Source: Kibdelosporangium sp. MJ126-NF4 (lineage in GTDB: Bacteria > Actinomycetota > Actinomycetes > Mycobacteriales > Pseudonocardiaceae). From it: a stretch of DNA of 64,000 nt. The notes beneath the pieces are model-generated. The model was not told where the DNA came from, ran no database searches, and was given only the letters and a program-made list of their open reading frames with translations. Both the position numbers and the translations under genes were made by a program. The stretch spans positions 1,745,187 through 1,809,186 of the forward strand of contig NZ_CDME01000002.1 of assembly GCF_000826545.1 (NCBI RefSeq), written 5' to 3'. Shown in pieces: positions 1-7,750 of this stretch; the first letter of the stretch is position 1, and every line of letters starts with the position of its first letter.

Positions 1-372
1 CTCACCATGACGTGGTGGGGCGCGCTGACCGGGTTCCTCTGGGCCGGGCTGGCACGGGTGGCGTTCCAGCACCACGTGACGTGGTCGGTGAACTCGGTCT
101 GCCACATGGTCGGCGACCGCCCGTTCGTCAGTCGCGACCGCTCGTCGAACTTCTGGCCACTGGCGATCCTGTCGATGGGCGAGTCGTGGCACAACACCCA
201 CCACGCCGATCCGACATCCGCCCGGCACGGCGTCCTTCGTGGACAGATCGACATCTCCGCGAGGCTGATCTGGCTGTTCGAGAAGGCAGGGTGGGCACGC
301 AGCGTCCGCTGGCCGACAGTGCAACGGCTGGCACGGCTCCAGCGGGTCACCCCCGAATCCGGAGCAGCATGA
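1..372 (+). CDS. Acyl-CoA desaturase (stearoyl-CoA type), 5'-truncated
   Basis: C-terminal part of a membrane di-iron fatty-acid desaturase that inserts a cis double bond into saturated acyl chains. The reading frame is open to the left edge, so the true start is outside the window; the ATG at 7 is internal. The third histidine box of the SCD/DesA family is visible as GESWHNTHH followed by AD, and the segment VNSVCHMVG upstream of it is the usual lead-in from the last membrane helices. The frame ends in a TGA that overlaps the start of the next small gene, so the two are probably translated together. The first two histidine boxes are not visible, so substrate and regiospecificity cannot be judged. 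Confidence 0.9.
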   Translation, partial: LTMTWWGALTGFLWAGLARVAFQHHVTWSVNSVCHMVGDRPFVSRDRSSNFWPLAILSMGESWHNTHHADPTSARHGVLRGQIDISARLIWLFEKAGWARSVRWPTVQRLARLQRVTPESGAA

Positions 373-596
373 TGGCCCTACCGCAGACTTCCCGTACCGA
401 CAGCAACGTCCAGCGCCTGGCACAGGCCCGCGCCAACCAGGTGACGACAGAGGCGGCCCAGCAGACCAGGGCCGCGCGCACGGTCGACGACCACGCGACC
501 GACCAGCAGGACCGCGAGATGTTGATGGCCATGCTCGGACTCGAGGATGGCCAGGCGAACAAAGGCCGAGCGCGTTATCTCGGCCCGCTCAACTGA
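369..596 (+). CDS. Small hypothetical protein coupled to desaturase
   Basis: A 75-residue, hydrophilic, Gln/Ala/Arg-rich protein starting MMALPQTSR. The ATGATG at 369 overlaps the stop of the desaturase by 4 nt, the classic arrangement for translational coupling. The frame extends further upstream, but that part only shadows the desaturase. No domain is recognised; the C-terminal part (LMAMLGLEDG) could form a short amphipathic helix. Its position suggests an accessory role for the desaturase, but that is inference only. It could also be dispensable. Confidence 0.55.
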   Translation: MMALPQTSRTDSNVQRLAQARANQVTTEAAQQTRAARTVDDHATDQQDREMLMAMLGLEDGQANKGRARYLGPLN

Positions 597-704
597 CAGA
601 CACGCCCCCGGGGGCCCTTCCCCATCAGGACAGTCCGCATGGGACCCCGGTCCCGGTGACAGGCCGTCCAGCCCAGCCCAGCCGAACAGCAGGACGGAGC
701 CACC

Positions 705-1748
705 ATGACCGACCCCGCACAGGTGACTGTCGAGAAACGCGGCAGCGACTTCTCCGAACTGGCCCGCCGGGTCAGGCGCGAGGGCTTGTTGCGCCGCAGG
801 ATTGGCTACTACGCGGTGCGGATCGGTGTCAACGTCGCCATGCTCGCCGTGGGCGTGGCCGCGTTCGTCATGCTCGGTGACTCATGGTGGCAGCTGTTCA
901 CCGCCGCGTACTTGGCGCTGGTGTTCACCCAGTTCGCGTTCATCGGTCACGACGCGGGCCACCGCCAGATCATGACCACCCGCCGGGGCAACGACATCAT
1001 CGGCTACATCCACTCGGCCACGGTCGGCATCAGCTACGAATGGTGGGTCGGCAAGCACACGCGCCACCACACGAGCCCCAACCACGAGGGCGTCGATCCC
1101 GACATCGACATCCCGGCGCTCGCCTTCAACGTCGAGCAGGCCGAGGTCAAAACCGGTGTGTTCCGGTGGATCACGAAGTACCAGGCGCTGTTGTTCCTGC
1201 CGCTGCTGATGACGCAGGCCATCATGCTCAAGGTGGCCGGTATCGATGCCGTGATCCGGCGCGACGTGGAGAACGTCCGACGCGAGGCGCTGATCATGAT
1301 CGGGCACGTCGTGATCTACCTGGCAGCCGTGTTCGTCGTGCTGTCGCCGGGCCTGGGGGCGCTGTTCATCCTGGTACACCAGGGGTTGATGGGCATCTAC
1401 CTGGGAATGTCGTTCGCACCGAACCACAAGGGAATGCCGATCATCGCCGCCGAGGAGAAGATCGACTTCCTGCGCCGTCAGGTGCTCACGTCCCGCAACA
1501 TCGCGGGCACCAAGTTCGTCGACTACATGCTCGGTGGCCTGAACTACCAGATCGAGCACCACCTGTTCCCGGCCATGCCCCGCGCCAACCTGCGCCGTGC
1601 CCAGCCGATCATCCGTGGCTTCTGCGCCGAGCGCGAAATCCCCTACACCAGCTGCTCGGCACTGGAGTCGTACCTCTGGGTGCTGCGGCACCTGCACGAG
1701 GTGGGCGAAGGCCTGCGCCGCCCGACCCAGGCACGTCTAGCCAACTGA
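705..1748 (+). CDS. Membrane fatty-acid desaturase (acyl-lipid / linoleoyl-CoA type)
   Basis: A 347-residue integral membrane desaturase. All three histidine clusters that bind the di-iron centre are present: HDAGH at residues 82-86, HTRHH at 118-122 and QIEHH at 282-286. The glutamine in the last box is typical of the front-end/acyl-lipid subfamily. Hydrophobic segments lie near residues 40-80, 165-185 and 195-230. There is no N-terminal cytochrome b5 domain, so electrons must come from a separate ferredoxin or reductase, which is not in this window. A GGAG lies 8-9 nt before the ATG. It follows another desaturase, which suggests a membrane-fluidity locus. Its 3' end overlaps the convergent MarR gene by 12 bp. 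Confidence 0.93.
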   Translation: MTDPAQVTVEKRGSDFSELARRVRREGLLRRRIGYYAVRIGVNVAMLAVGVAAFVMLGDSWWQLFTAAYLALVFTQFAFIGHDAGHRQIMTTRRGNDIIGYIHSATVGISYEWWVGKHTRHHTSPNHEGVDPDIDIPALAFNVEQAEVKTGVFRWITKYQALLFLPLLMTQAIMLKVAGIDAVIRRDVENVRREALIMIGHVVIYLAAVFVVLSPGLGALFILVHQGLMGIYLGMSFAPNHKGMPIIAAEEKIDFLRRQVLTSRNIAGTKFVDYMLGGLNYQIEHHLFPAMPRANLRRAQPIIRGFCAEREIPYTSCSALESYLWVLRHLHEVGEGLRRPTQARLAN

Positions 1749-2198
1749 CCCGTTGATCGCGCGGAGGGCGCGCATCGACTCGGCAAGTTCGGTCGCGCGC
1801 CTCTCCCCCAACGGTTCCAGCACGCGCTCGCGGAGCACCTTCGAGGTGACCTCACGGGCGCGTTGTGCCATCTCCCTGCCGTGGTCGGTCAGCACGACGT
1901 GGGTGACCCGGCGGTCGGTCTCGCTGGGCTCGCGCCGGATCAGCCCGGCTTCGGTCATCCGGTCGGCCACCTTGGTGAAGCCCCCGCTGCTCAGCGCCGC
2001 CTCCTTGGCCAGGCGCGTCATCGGCAGCCGGTGACCGGGTGAGCGCAGCAGCCTGAGCAGGATGTCGAACGGGCCGGGCGTCAGGCCGGGATCGTCGGCG
2101 ATCGCGGCGAGCAGGCGGTCCTGTGTGGCCTGGTAGCCCTCGATGACCAGGCCCCACCACGTGACGATCTCGTCATCCCCGACGTCCGGCATGCGCAC
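1737..2198 (-). CDS. MarR-family transcriptional regulator
   Basis: A 153-residue winged-helix repressor. The recognition region reads MTRLAKEAALSSGGFTKVAD, and the wing contains the DRR triplet (SETDRRVTHVVLT) typical of MarR proteins. Helices at both ends form the expected dimer interface. It is divergent from a ring-cleaving dioxygenase/esterase operon, the same company kept by Bacillus MhqR, which senses quinones and electrophiles. The 88-bp intergenic region contains a perfect 12-bp palindrome over the opposite promoter, so it probably represses that operon and possibly itself. The effector is not known from sequence. Confidence 0.9.
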   Translation of the reverse strand: MRMPDVGDDEIVTWWGLVIEGYQATQDRLLAAIADDPGLTPGPFDILLRLLRSPGHRLPMTRLAKEAALSSGGFTKVADRMTEAGLIRREPSETDRRVTHVVLTDHGREMAQRAREVTSKVLRERVLEPLGERRATELAESMRALRAINGSVG

Positions 2199-2229
2199 AC
2201 CCTACCGTGGATCACTCGCCGGAATATAC

Positions 2230-2259
2230 CTTGCGCGCAAGATGTTTCCAGGTTAGATT
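2230..2259 (+). promoter_or_regulatory. Promoter with palindromic operator for dioxygenase operon
   Basis: A perfect 12-bp palindrome, CTTGCGCGCAAG, lies at 2230-2241. It overlaps a -35-like TTGCGC (2231-2236), which is followed after 17 nt by a -10-like TAGATT (2254-2259). AGGAGG at 2276-2281 is the ribosome site for the ATG at 2287. The layout fits repression by the divergent MarR protein. Palindrome and spacing are seen in the sequence; the binding partner is inferred. Confidence 0.65.
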
Positions 2260-2286
2260 CTCGGTTATCCGAGCCAGGAGGCAGTC

Positions 2287-3270
2287 ATGGCGATCAGGAC
2301 ACAGGGTCTGCACCACGTCACCGCCATCGCGGGCAACCCGCAGCGCAACGTCGACTTCTACGCACGCACCCTCGGCCTGCGGCTGGTGAAGACCACAGTC
2401 AACTTCGACGACCCCGGCACGTACCACCTCTACTACGGCGACGAGGCCGGTCGCCCCGGCACGATCATGACCTTCTTCCCGTGGAACGACGTGGCCAAGG
2501 GCCGCCACGGCACCGGGCAGGCGACCGCCACCGCGTTCTCCGTGCCCGCGAACTCGATCGGCTGGTGGCAGCAGCACCTGGCCGCGACCGGCGTGCGGAC
2601 CAGCCGGATCACCACGCGCGACAACGAGGACACCCTGACCTTCGCCGACCCGGACGGCCTGACCATCGCGCTGGCCGCCCACCCGCAGGACGACCCACGC
2701 AACCCGTGGGACACCCCGCTCGTCCCGGGCGAGCACGCGATCCGCGGCCTGCACTCGGTCACGCTGTCGGTGTCCCAGGAGGACGCCACCGCCGCGATGT
2801 TCACCGACGGGCTCGGCCTGACCTTCCAGCACCAGGACGGCAACCGGCTGCGGTTCGCCGCGGGCGACGGCGGCCCCGGCGCGCTGGTGGACGTCCTGGT
2901 CACGCCGGACGCCCCAAGCGGGCTGGTCGCCGGTGGCACCGTGCACCACGTGGCGTGGCGCGTGCCGGACGACGCGACCCAGCAGGCCTGGCGCGAGGAA
3001 CTGGTCGGCAAGGGCGTGAACGTCACGCAGATCCTGGACAGGCAGTACTTCCACTCGATCTACTTCCGCGAGCCGGGCGGCACGCTGCTTGAGGTGGCCA
3101 CCGACGACATCGGCTTCACCGCGGACGAGCCGCTGCTCGAACTGGGCCGCGCACTCAAGCTCCCGCCGTGGCTCGAGCCCGACCGCGCCCAGATCCGCGC
3201 GGGACTGGCCACGCTGAACCTGCCGGACGAGAACAACCCGGAGGTCGCCGAGCGGCTGACGGCCCGATGA
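2287..3270 (+). CDS. Ring-cleaving dioxygenase, glyoxalase superfamily (MhqO-like)
   Basis: A 327-residue two-module vicinal-oxygen-chelate protein. Module one begins GLHHVTAIAG and module two begins GLHSVTLSVS near residue 155; each carries the beta-alpha-beta-beta-beta pattern. Metal ligands are expected from His in the LHHVT strand, His in TVHHVAW (about residue 221) and Glu in GGTLLEVATD (about residue 279). The family opens hydroquinone or catechol rings with Fe(II) and O2, and Bacillus MhqO/MhqA are the best-known members. AGGAGG precedes the ATG. The 3' end overlaps the esterase gene by 4 nt. Context with MarR and the esterase suggests quinone detoxification. Confidence 0.88.
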   Translation: MAIRTQGLHHVTAIAGNPQRNVDFYARTLGLRLVKTTVNFDDPGTYHLYYGDEAGRPGTIMTFFPWNDVAKGRHGTGQATATAFSVPANSIGWWQQHLAATGVRTSRITTRDNEDTLTFADPDGLTIALAAHPQDDPRNPWDTPLVPGEHAIRGLHSVTLSVSQEDATAAMFTDGLGLTFQHQDGNRLRFAAGDGGPGALVDVLVTPDAPSGLVAGGTVHHVAWRVPDDATQQAWREELVGKGVNVTQILDRQYFHSIYFREPGGTLLEVATDDIGFTADEPLLELGRALKLPPWLEPDRAQIRAGLATLNLPDENNPEVAERLTAR

Positions 3271-3884
3271 CCGACGGGCTGACACTCAACCACTTCTTCC
3301 AGCAGGGCGACCCGGACAAGCCGGTGCTGCTGTTGCTGCACGGCACGGGAGGCCGCCCGGCCGACCTGCTCGGCCTCGCCGCCGAACTGAGCCCCGGCTC
3401 CGCCGTGCTGGCACCGACCGGTGAGGTGAGCGAGAACGGGATGGCCCGCTGGTTCCGCCGGTTACGGGAAGGCGTGTTCGACCACGAGGACGTGGTCTTG
3501 CGCGCCGGGCGGCTCGCGGACTTCGTCCTCGCAGCCCGCACGGAGTACGGCATCGACGGCCGCCGGGTGGTCGCCGTCGGGTTCTCCAACGGCGCCAACA
3601 TCGGCGCGGCCGTGGCGCTGCTACGACCGGACGCGCTGACCGAGGTGGCCGCGTTCGCCGCGATGCTGCCGGTTCCCGATCCGCCCGCGCTGGATCTGAG
3701 CGGCACCAGGGTGTTCCTGTCCAACGGGACGCACGACGCGATGGCGCCGCTACCGTCCACGGAGGAACTGGTGGCACGCCTGCGCGAGCGCTCGGCGGAC
3801 GTGACCGTCCACCGGCATCCCGGCGGCCACCAGATCACCCCGGAAGCGGTGCGCCAGGCCCGCGCGTGGCTCGAGGGCGCGTAA
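3267..3884 (+). CDS. Alpha/beta hydrolase, carboxylesterase of MhqD type
   Basis: A 205-residue serine hydrolase. The oxyanion region is LLLLHGTGG (about 22-29), the nucleophile elbow is GFSNGA with Ser107, the acid is Asp157 in SNGTHDAM and the base is His188 in GGHQI. The length and the late triad fit the phospholipase/carboxylesterase family. The ATG at 3267 overlaps the dioxygenase stop (ATGA), so both are made from one message; a longer in-frame extension to 3168 only shadows the previous gene. In Bacillus, MhqD is induced with the dioxygenase by catechol and quinones. Here it likely acts on ring-cleavage products or quinone adducts. Confidence 0.88.
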   Translation: MTDGLTLNHFFQQGDPDKPVLLLLHGTGGRPADLLGLAAELSPGSAVLAPTGEVSENGMARWFRRLREGVFDHEDVVLRAGRLADFVLAARTEYGIDGRRVVAVGFSNGANIGAAVALLRPDALTEVAAFAAMLPVPDPPALDLSGTRVFLSNGTHDAMAPLPSTEELVARLRERSADVTVHRHPGGHQITPEAVRQARAWLEGA

Positions 3885-3885
3885 G

Positions 3886-4506
3886 TCAGTACTGCTGGGT
3901 CCGGTTGTTCTCCTCGAACACGTTGTCCAGGTCGCTTGCCGCGACGGGGAGGGCCATCTGGTCCTTGATGATCTCGCCGAAGGTCGGCAGGCAGGTGCGG
4001 TCCGTCCACGTCTCCGGCTGCCACAGCGAGGACCGCAGGAACGCCTTGGCGCAGTGCATGTACAGCTGCTCCACCTCGATCACGACCGCGACCTTCGGCC
4101 GCTTGTCGCGCACGACCAGCTCGTCGAAGAACGGCGCGTCGGACACCAGCTTGGCCCGCCCGTTGACCCGCAGTGTCTCGTTCATCCCCGGGATCAGGAA
4201 CAGCAGTCCGGCGTGCGGGTTCTCGATGATGTTGTGGAAGCTGTCCTGCAGCTTGTTGCCCGGCCGGTCGGCGAGCACGAGCGTGTGGTCGTCCAGCACG
4301 AGCACGGACCCGGCGGGGTCGCCACGGGGCGACACGTCGCACGTGCCCTCCGCTGACGCCGTCGCGATCAGCACGAACGGCGAGTGTGCGATCAGCGTCC
4401 TGGCGTGCCCGTCGATCCGGTCCAGGATCTTGTGCCGTGTCCGCTCGGCCGGTTGCCCCGTGAGTTCGACCAGTTCGTCCAGTGTCTTGATCTCAGTCAT
4501 CGCCAC
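3886..4506 (-). CDS. Pyridoxamine 5'-phosphate oxidase-family flavoprotein (MSMEG_1061-like)
   Basis: A 206-residue split-barrel flavoprotein. The FMN-binding core is visible as FVLIATASAEGTCDVSPRGD (residues 44-63), followed by LADRPGNKLQDSFHNI and the GLLFLIPGMNETLRVNG strand pair. This matches the F420/FMN-dependent PPOX family exemplified by MSMEG_1061 rather than true PdxH. The substrate is unknown. The gene stands alone, convergent with the esterase operon with 1 nt between stops. The start could also be the internal ATG two codons later (MTEIKT). Confidence 0.85.
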   Translation of the reverse strand: MAMTEIKTLDELVELTGQPAERTRHKILDRIDGHARTLIAHSPFVLIATASAEGTCDVSPRGDPAGSVLVLDDHTLVLADRPGNKLQDSFHNIIENPHAGLLFLIPGMNETLRVNGRAKLVSDAPFFDELVVRDKRPKVAVVIEVEQLYMHCAKAFLRSSLWQPETWTDRTCLPTFGEIIKDQMALPVAASDLDNVFEENNRTQQY

Positions 4507-4670
4507 CTTCGCAGGCTACTGAACTCCTGCCGGTTTGTACCCCATAGGCCCTGCTCAGCCTCCCTTTTGGGTACACGGGTAATCACGCTGTGTCTTGCCG
4601 GGCCGCCGCACGTCACCTATCGTGCCAATAAAGATGAAGATCTTTCGCGTCTCTCAGTGTGGAGGTACGG

Positions 4671-6671
4671 ATGCGTAGGTCGGGCATGCTCGCGGTCCTC
4701 GCCGCGGCGTTGGTGTTCACCGGGCTGCCCGCGACCGCGGCACCGGAGCCGTACCTGGTCGGACGCGGGATCTCGGACGTCACCGGGCCCGCGGCCGAGA
4801 ACGGCATGATGGGATATTCCAAGTTCGACCAGAAGACCACCGGCATCCACCAGCGCCAGAGGTCCCGCGCGTTCGTCGTGGTCGACCGGGCCAGCGCCAA
4901 GCGGGTCGTGTACGTCAACGCCGACCTGGCGATGATCTTCCGCGCAGTGCAGGAAGCCGTGCTGGCGAAGCTGAAGCCCCGCTACGGCGACCTGTACACC
5001 AGGGAGAACGTGCTGCTCTCGGCCACGCACACGCACGCGGGCCCCGGCGGCTTCTCGCACAACCTCGCCTACAACCTCTCGATCCTCGGCCTGCAGCCGC
5101 AGACGCTCAACGCCATCGCCGACGGCATCGTCGAGTCGATCGTGGAAGCGCACGACGACCTCAAACCCGGTTCGCTGTCCCTCGGCCGGGGCGAGTTGAC
5201 CAACGCGAGCGTGAACCGCTCGAAGGTCGCCTTCGACGCCAACGCCGCCGCCGACAAGGCCGCCTTCCCGAACGCCATCGACCCGGCGATGACCGTGCTG
5301 CGCCTGCGGCAGGGCGGGACGGACGTGGGCGCGATCAACTGGTTCGCCACCCACAACACGTCCATGACCAACGAGAACACCCTGATCAGCCCGGACAACA
5401 AGGGCTACGCGGCGTACCAGTGGGAGCACGACGACAAGGGCGTGCGCTACCTGGACGACAAGCCGGGGTTCGTCGCCGCGTTCCCCAACACCAACGCCGG
5501 TGACATGTCCCCCAACCTGAACCTCAAGCCCGGCTCCGGCCCGACCGAGGACGAGGTCGAGAACACCCGGATCATCGGCGAACGCCAGAACCGCAGGGCG
5601 CAGCAGATCTCAGGCGGACCGCAGGCCACGATCTCCGGCCCGGTGGACTACCGGATGCGGTTCGTGGACATGGGAAACGTAGCCGTCGACGGCAGGTACA
5701 CGCCCGACGGCAAGCCCGCGGGCACGTGCTCCGGCGTGGTCGGCGCGTCGACCATGGCGGGCAGTGTGGAGGATGGCCCGGCACTGCCCGGCTTCAGCGA
5801 AGGCATGCAGAGCCCGCTGAAGAAACTGTTCGAGCCGCTGCAGATGGACGTCCCGCAGTGGCTGCGTGACTGCCAGTTCCCGAAGGCCTCGCTCGTGCCG
5901 ACCGGCCTGATCGGAGCCACACCGAACGTCCTGCCGGTGCAGATCGTCAAGATCGGCCAACTGCACCTGGTCGCCGTGCCCGGCGAGGTGACGATCGTGG
6001 CGGGCCTGCGCATCCGCCGCAGCGTCGCGCGGGAACTCGGGGTGCCGCTGGAGAACGTCCTGATCCAGGGCTACGCCAACGACTACAGCCAGTACGTGAC
6101 CACACCGGAGGAATACGACCTCCAGCAGTACGAGGGCGGCTCGACGCTGTTCGGCCGCAACACGACTCCGGCGTACCAGCAGGAGTTCGGCAAGCTCGCC
6201 GCGTCGATGAAGGCGGGGACCGCGCTGTCGTCCGGCCCGGTTCCCGGCAAGCCACCGTTCACCGACATCAACCTGCAGACCGGTGTGGTGTTCGACGACA
6301 AGAACCCCACACACAGCTTCGGCCAGGTCCTCACCCAGCCATCACCGTCCTACCAGCGGGGCCAACCGGCCACAGCGGTGTTCGTCACCGGCCACCCGAA
6401 GAACAACCTGCACCGCAACGGCACGTTCCTCGAAGTGCAGCGCCTGGTGAACGGCACGTGGACCCGGCACGCCGACGACGGCGACTGGTCGACCCGCTAC
6501 GAGTGGAAGCGGGTCGGCATCGCCAACTCGGAGGCCACGATCACCTGGATCATTCCCGCGGGCACCCCGGCAGGCACGTACCGGATCGTGCACAACGGCG
6601 ACTGGAAGAGCGGCTGGACCGGCGCAATCACCTCGTTCACCGCAACCACCACCACCTTCACGGTCGGATAA
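4671..6671 (+). CDS. Secreted neutral ceramidase
   Basis: A 666-residue exported amidase that cleaves ceramide into sphingosine and fatty acid. Residues 1-23 are a signal peptide ending in a TAA/ATA-type site. Zinc ligands are expected at His120/His122 in SATHTHAGPGG and His228 in ATHNTSM, with Glu in PGEVTIV and Tyr in GYANDYSQY later. The catalytic serine is Ser280 in NAGDMSPN, very near the position known for the Pseudomonas enzyme. A C-terminal Ig-like region follows. The ATG at 4671 was chosen because GGAGG (4661-4665) sits 5 nt before it; the upstream GTG at 4659 overlaps that site. No partner genes are adjacent. Sphingolipids are rare in such bacteria, so the substrate is probably host or soil lipid. 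Confidence 0.93.
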   Translation: MRRSGMLAVLAAALVFTGLPATAAPEPYLVGRGISDVTGPAAENGMMGYSKFDQKTTGIHQRQRSRAFVVVDRASAKRVVYVNADLAMIFRAVQEAVLAKLKPRYGDLYTRENVLLSATHTHAGPGGFSHNLAYNLSILGLQPQTLNAIADGIVESIVEAHDDLKPGSLSLGRGELTNASVNRSKVAFDANAAADKAAFPNAIDPAMTVLRLRQGGTDVGAINWFATHNTSMTNENTLISPDNKGYAAYQWEHDDKGVRYLDDKPGFVAAFPNTNAGDMSPNLNLKPGSGPTEDEVENTRIIGERQNRRAQQISGGPQATISGPVDYRMRFVDMGNVAVDGRYTPDGKPAGTCSGVVGASTMAGSVEDGPALPGFSEGMQSPLKKLFEPLQMDVPQWLRDCQFPKASLVPTGLIGATPNVLPVQIVKIGQLHLVAVPGEVTIVAGLRIRRSVARELGVPLENVLIQGYANDYSQYVTTPEEYDLQQYEGGSTLFGRNTTPAYQQEFGKLAASMKAGTALSSGPVPGKPPFTDINLQTGVVFDDKNPTHSFGQVLTQPSPSYQRGQPATAVFVTGHPKNNLHRNGTFLEVQRLVNGTWTRHADDGDWSTRYEWKRVGIANSEATITWIIPAGTPAGTYRIVHNGDWKSGWTGAITSFTATTTTFTVG

Positions 6672-6752
6672 CGCCCACAGCTCCGCCTCGACCGCGCGCT
6701 GTACGGTACACGTCCGTGCGTTGACGCCCGAGCCAACGAGGTGGACCGGCAG

Positions 6753-7715
6753 ATGCAGTTCGAGGGTTACCCGTATTCGCACCTCGCCCAAGCCGCCCCC
6801 GGCGGATCGCTCACCGAGAAGATCGTCCTGATCGTGTTGGGAGCGCTCGTCGGGTTCGGCTTCACATACGCGCTCGACCGCATCAAAGCACGCAGGGAAC
6901 CGCGTCACCGTGTCTCGTGGGACCTGTCCCTGCAGCGCGCGCTCGTCGAAGTGAACCAGACCATCAGACCCAAGGTCAGTTTCGCCTACAACGGCAATCC
7001 GGTGACCGCCCTCGCGCACCTGCGGTGCACGGTGTCCAACACCGGCAACCGGGTCGTGAAAAACCACGAGGTGCGCTTCCCGTTCGCCGACGACGTCAAG
7101 GTCCTCGACAAGTACATCGATCCGAAACCGGACGAGGAACTGGGGGTCGAGTTGATCGAGCGCAACGTCACGGACGGCGACCAGTACAAGTACCGGATCA
7201 AACACCTCGAGCGCGGCCAGTCGGTGGTGTTCCACTTCGTCGTCGAAGGGACGAACTTCGGCGACTGGCACCCGAGATCCTTCAACCCGGACGGCGACGT
7301 CGACTTCCAGCGACGTGACATCGCCATCGAGAAGGACGACCAGCAACGCATCCTTCCGTTCATCATCACCGTCGTCCTCGCCATCGCGATCCCTGCCGCG
7401 CTGGAGGCGCTCAACAGCATCCCCGGCTTCGGCTACTTCAGCGCTGCCGCGATCTTCCTGACCAGGATCATCCTGGTGGCGGCGGTGCTACTGCAGGTTC
7501 GCCCGATCGTCCGGATGATTCAACGACGAATCACACCGGGTAGCCCCGGACACGCGGATGTCATGAACTCCATGGACGGCCGCGTCGACGGCCACGTGAT
7601 CCAGATCGGGACGATGACTGGTGACATGACCCTCGACCCGCGCAAAGACAACGCCGCCAACGCTGGTGCGAACGGGCAACCCGCCGAACCTAACGCCGGT
7701 CAGCCGACCACCTGA
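6753..7715 (+). CDS. Hypothetical membrane protein
   Basis: A protein of about 320 residues with no family I recognise. One membrane helix near the N-terminus (IVLIVLGALVGFGFTYAL) is followed by a soluble domain of roughly 170 residues that looks beta-rich and Ig-like (LRCTVSNTGNRVVKNHEVRF). Two close hydrophobic segments follow (IITVVLAIAIPAALEAL; AAIFLTRIILVAAVLLQV), then a polar tail rich in Ala/Asn/Pro. GAGG at 6738-6741 favours the ATG at 6753; the GTG at 6741 is an alternative start. Its stop codon lies inside the stem of a strong terminator hairpin. Confidence 0.75.
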   Translation: MQFEGYPYSHLAQAAPGGSLTEKIVLIVLGALVGFGFTYALDRIKARREPRHRVSWDLSLQRALVEVNQTIRPKVSFAYNGNPVTALAHLRCTVSNTGNRVVKNHEVRFPFADDVKVLDKYIDPKPDEELGVELIERNVTDGDQYKYRIKHLERGQSVVFHFVVEGTNFGDWHPRSFNPDGDVDFQRRDIAIEKDDQQRILPFIITVVLAIAIPAALEALNSIPGFGYFSAAAIFLTRIILVAAVLLQVRPIVRMIQRRITPGSPGHADVMNSMDGRVDGHVIQIGTMTGDMTLDPRKDNAANAGANGQPAEPNAGQPTT

Positions 7716-7748
7716 CGCCTGCGCGCCCCCGACGACGCGCAGGCGTCA
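7713..7748. terminator. Bidirectional terminator between convergent genes
   Basis: A perfect 13-bp stem (TGACGCCTGCGCG / CGCGCAGGCGTCA, 7713-7725 and 7736-7748) with a 10-nt loop. It begins with the TGA stop of the membrane-protein gene and ends 2 nt before the stop of the permease on the other strand. There is no clear T-tract, as is usual in high-GC actinomycetes. Confidence 0.75.
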
Positions 7749-7750
7749 CA

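Noticed and set aside
604..615. GCCCCCGGGGGC palindrome after the small gene
   Set aside because: It has no loop and no T-tract; it may be a weak stop or simply GC-rich sequence.
882..1697. Long minus-strand open frame opposite the desaturase
   Set aside because: It is an exact antisense shadow; the plus strand has complete desaturase motifs, and the shadow has no recognisable domain.
2212..3285. Long minus-strand open frame opposite the ring-cleaving dioxygenase
   Set aside because: Low-complexity Arg/Gly/Val-rich translation typical of high-GC antisense; the plus strand is a clear VOC protein.
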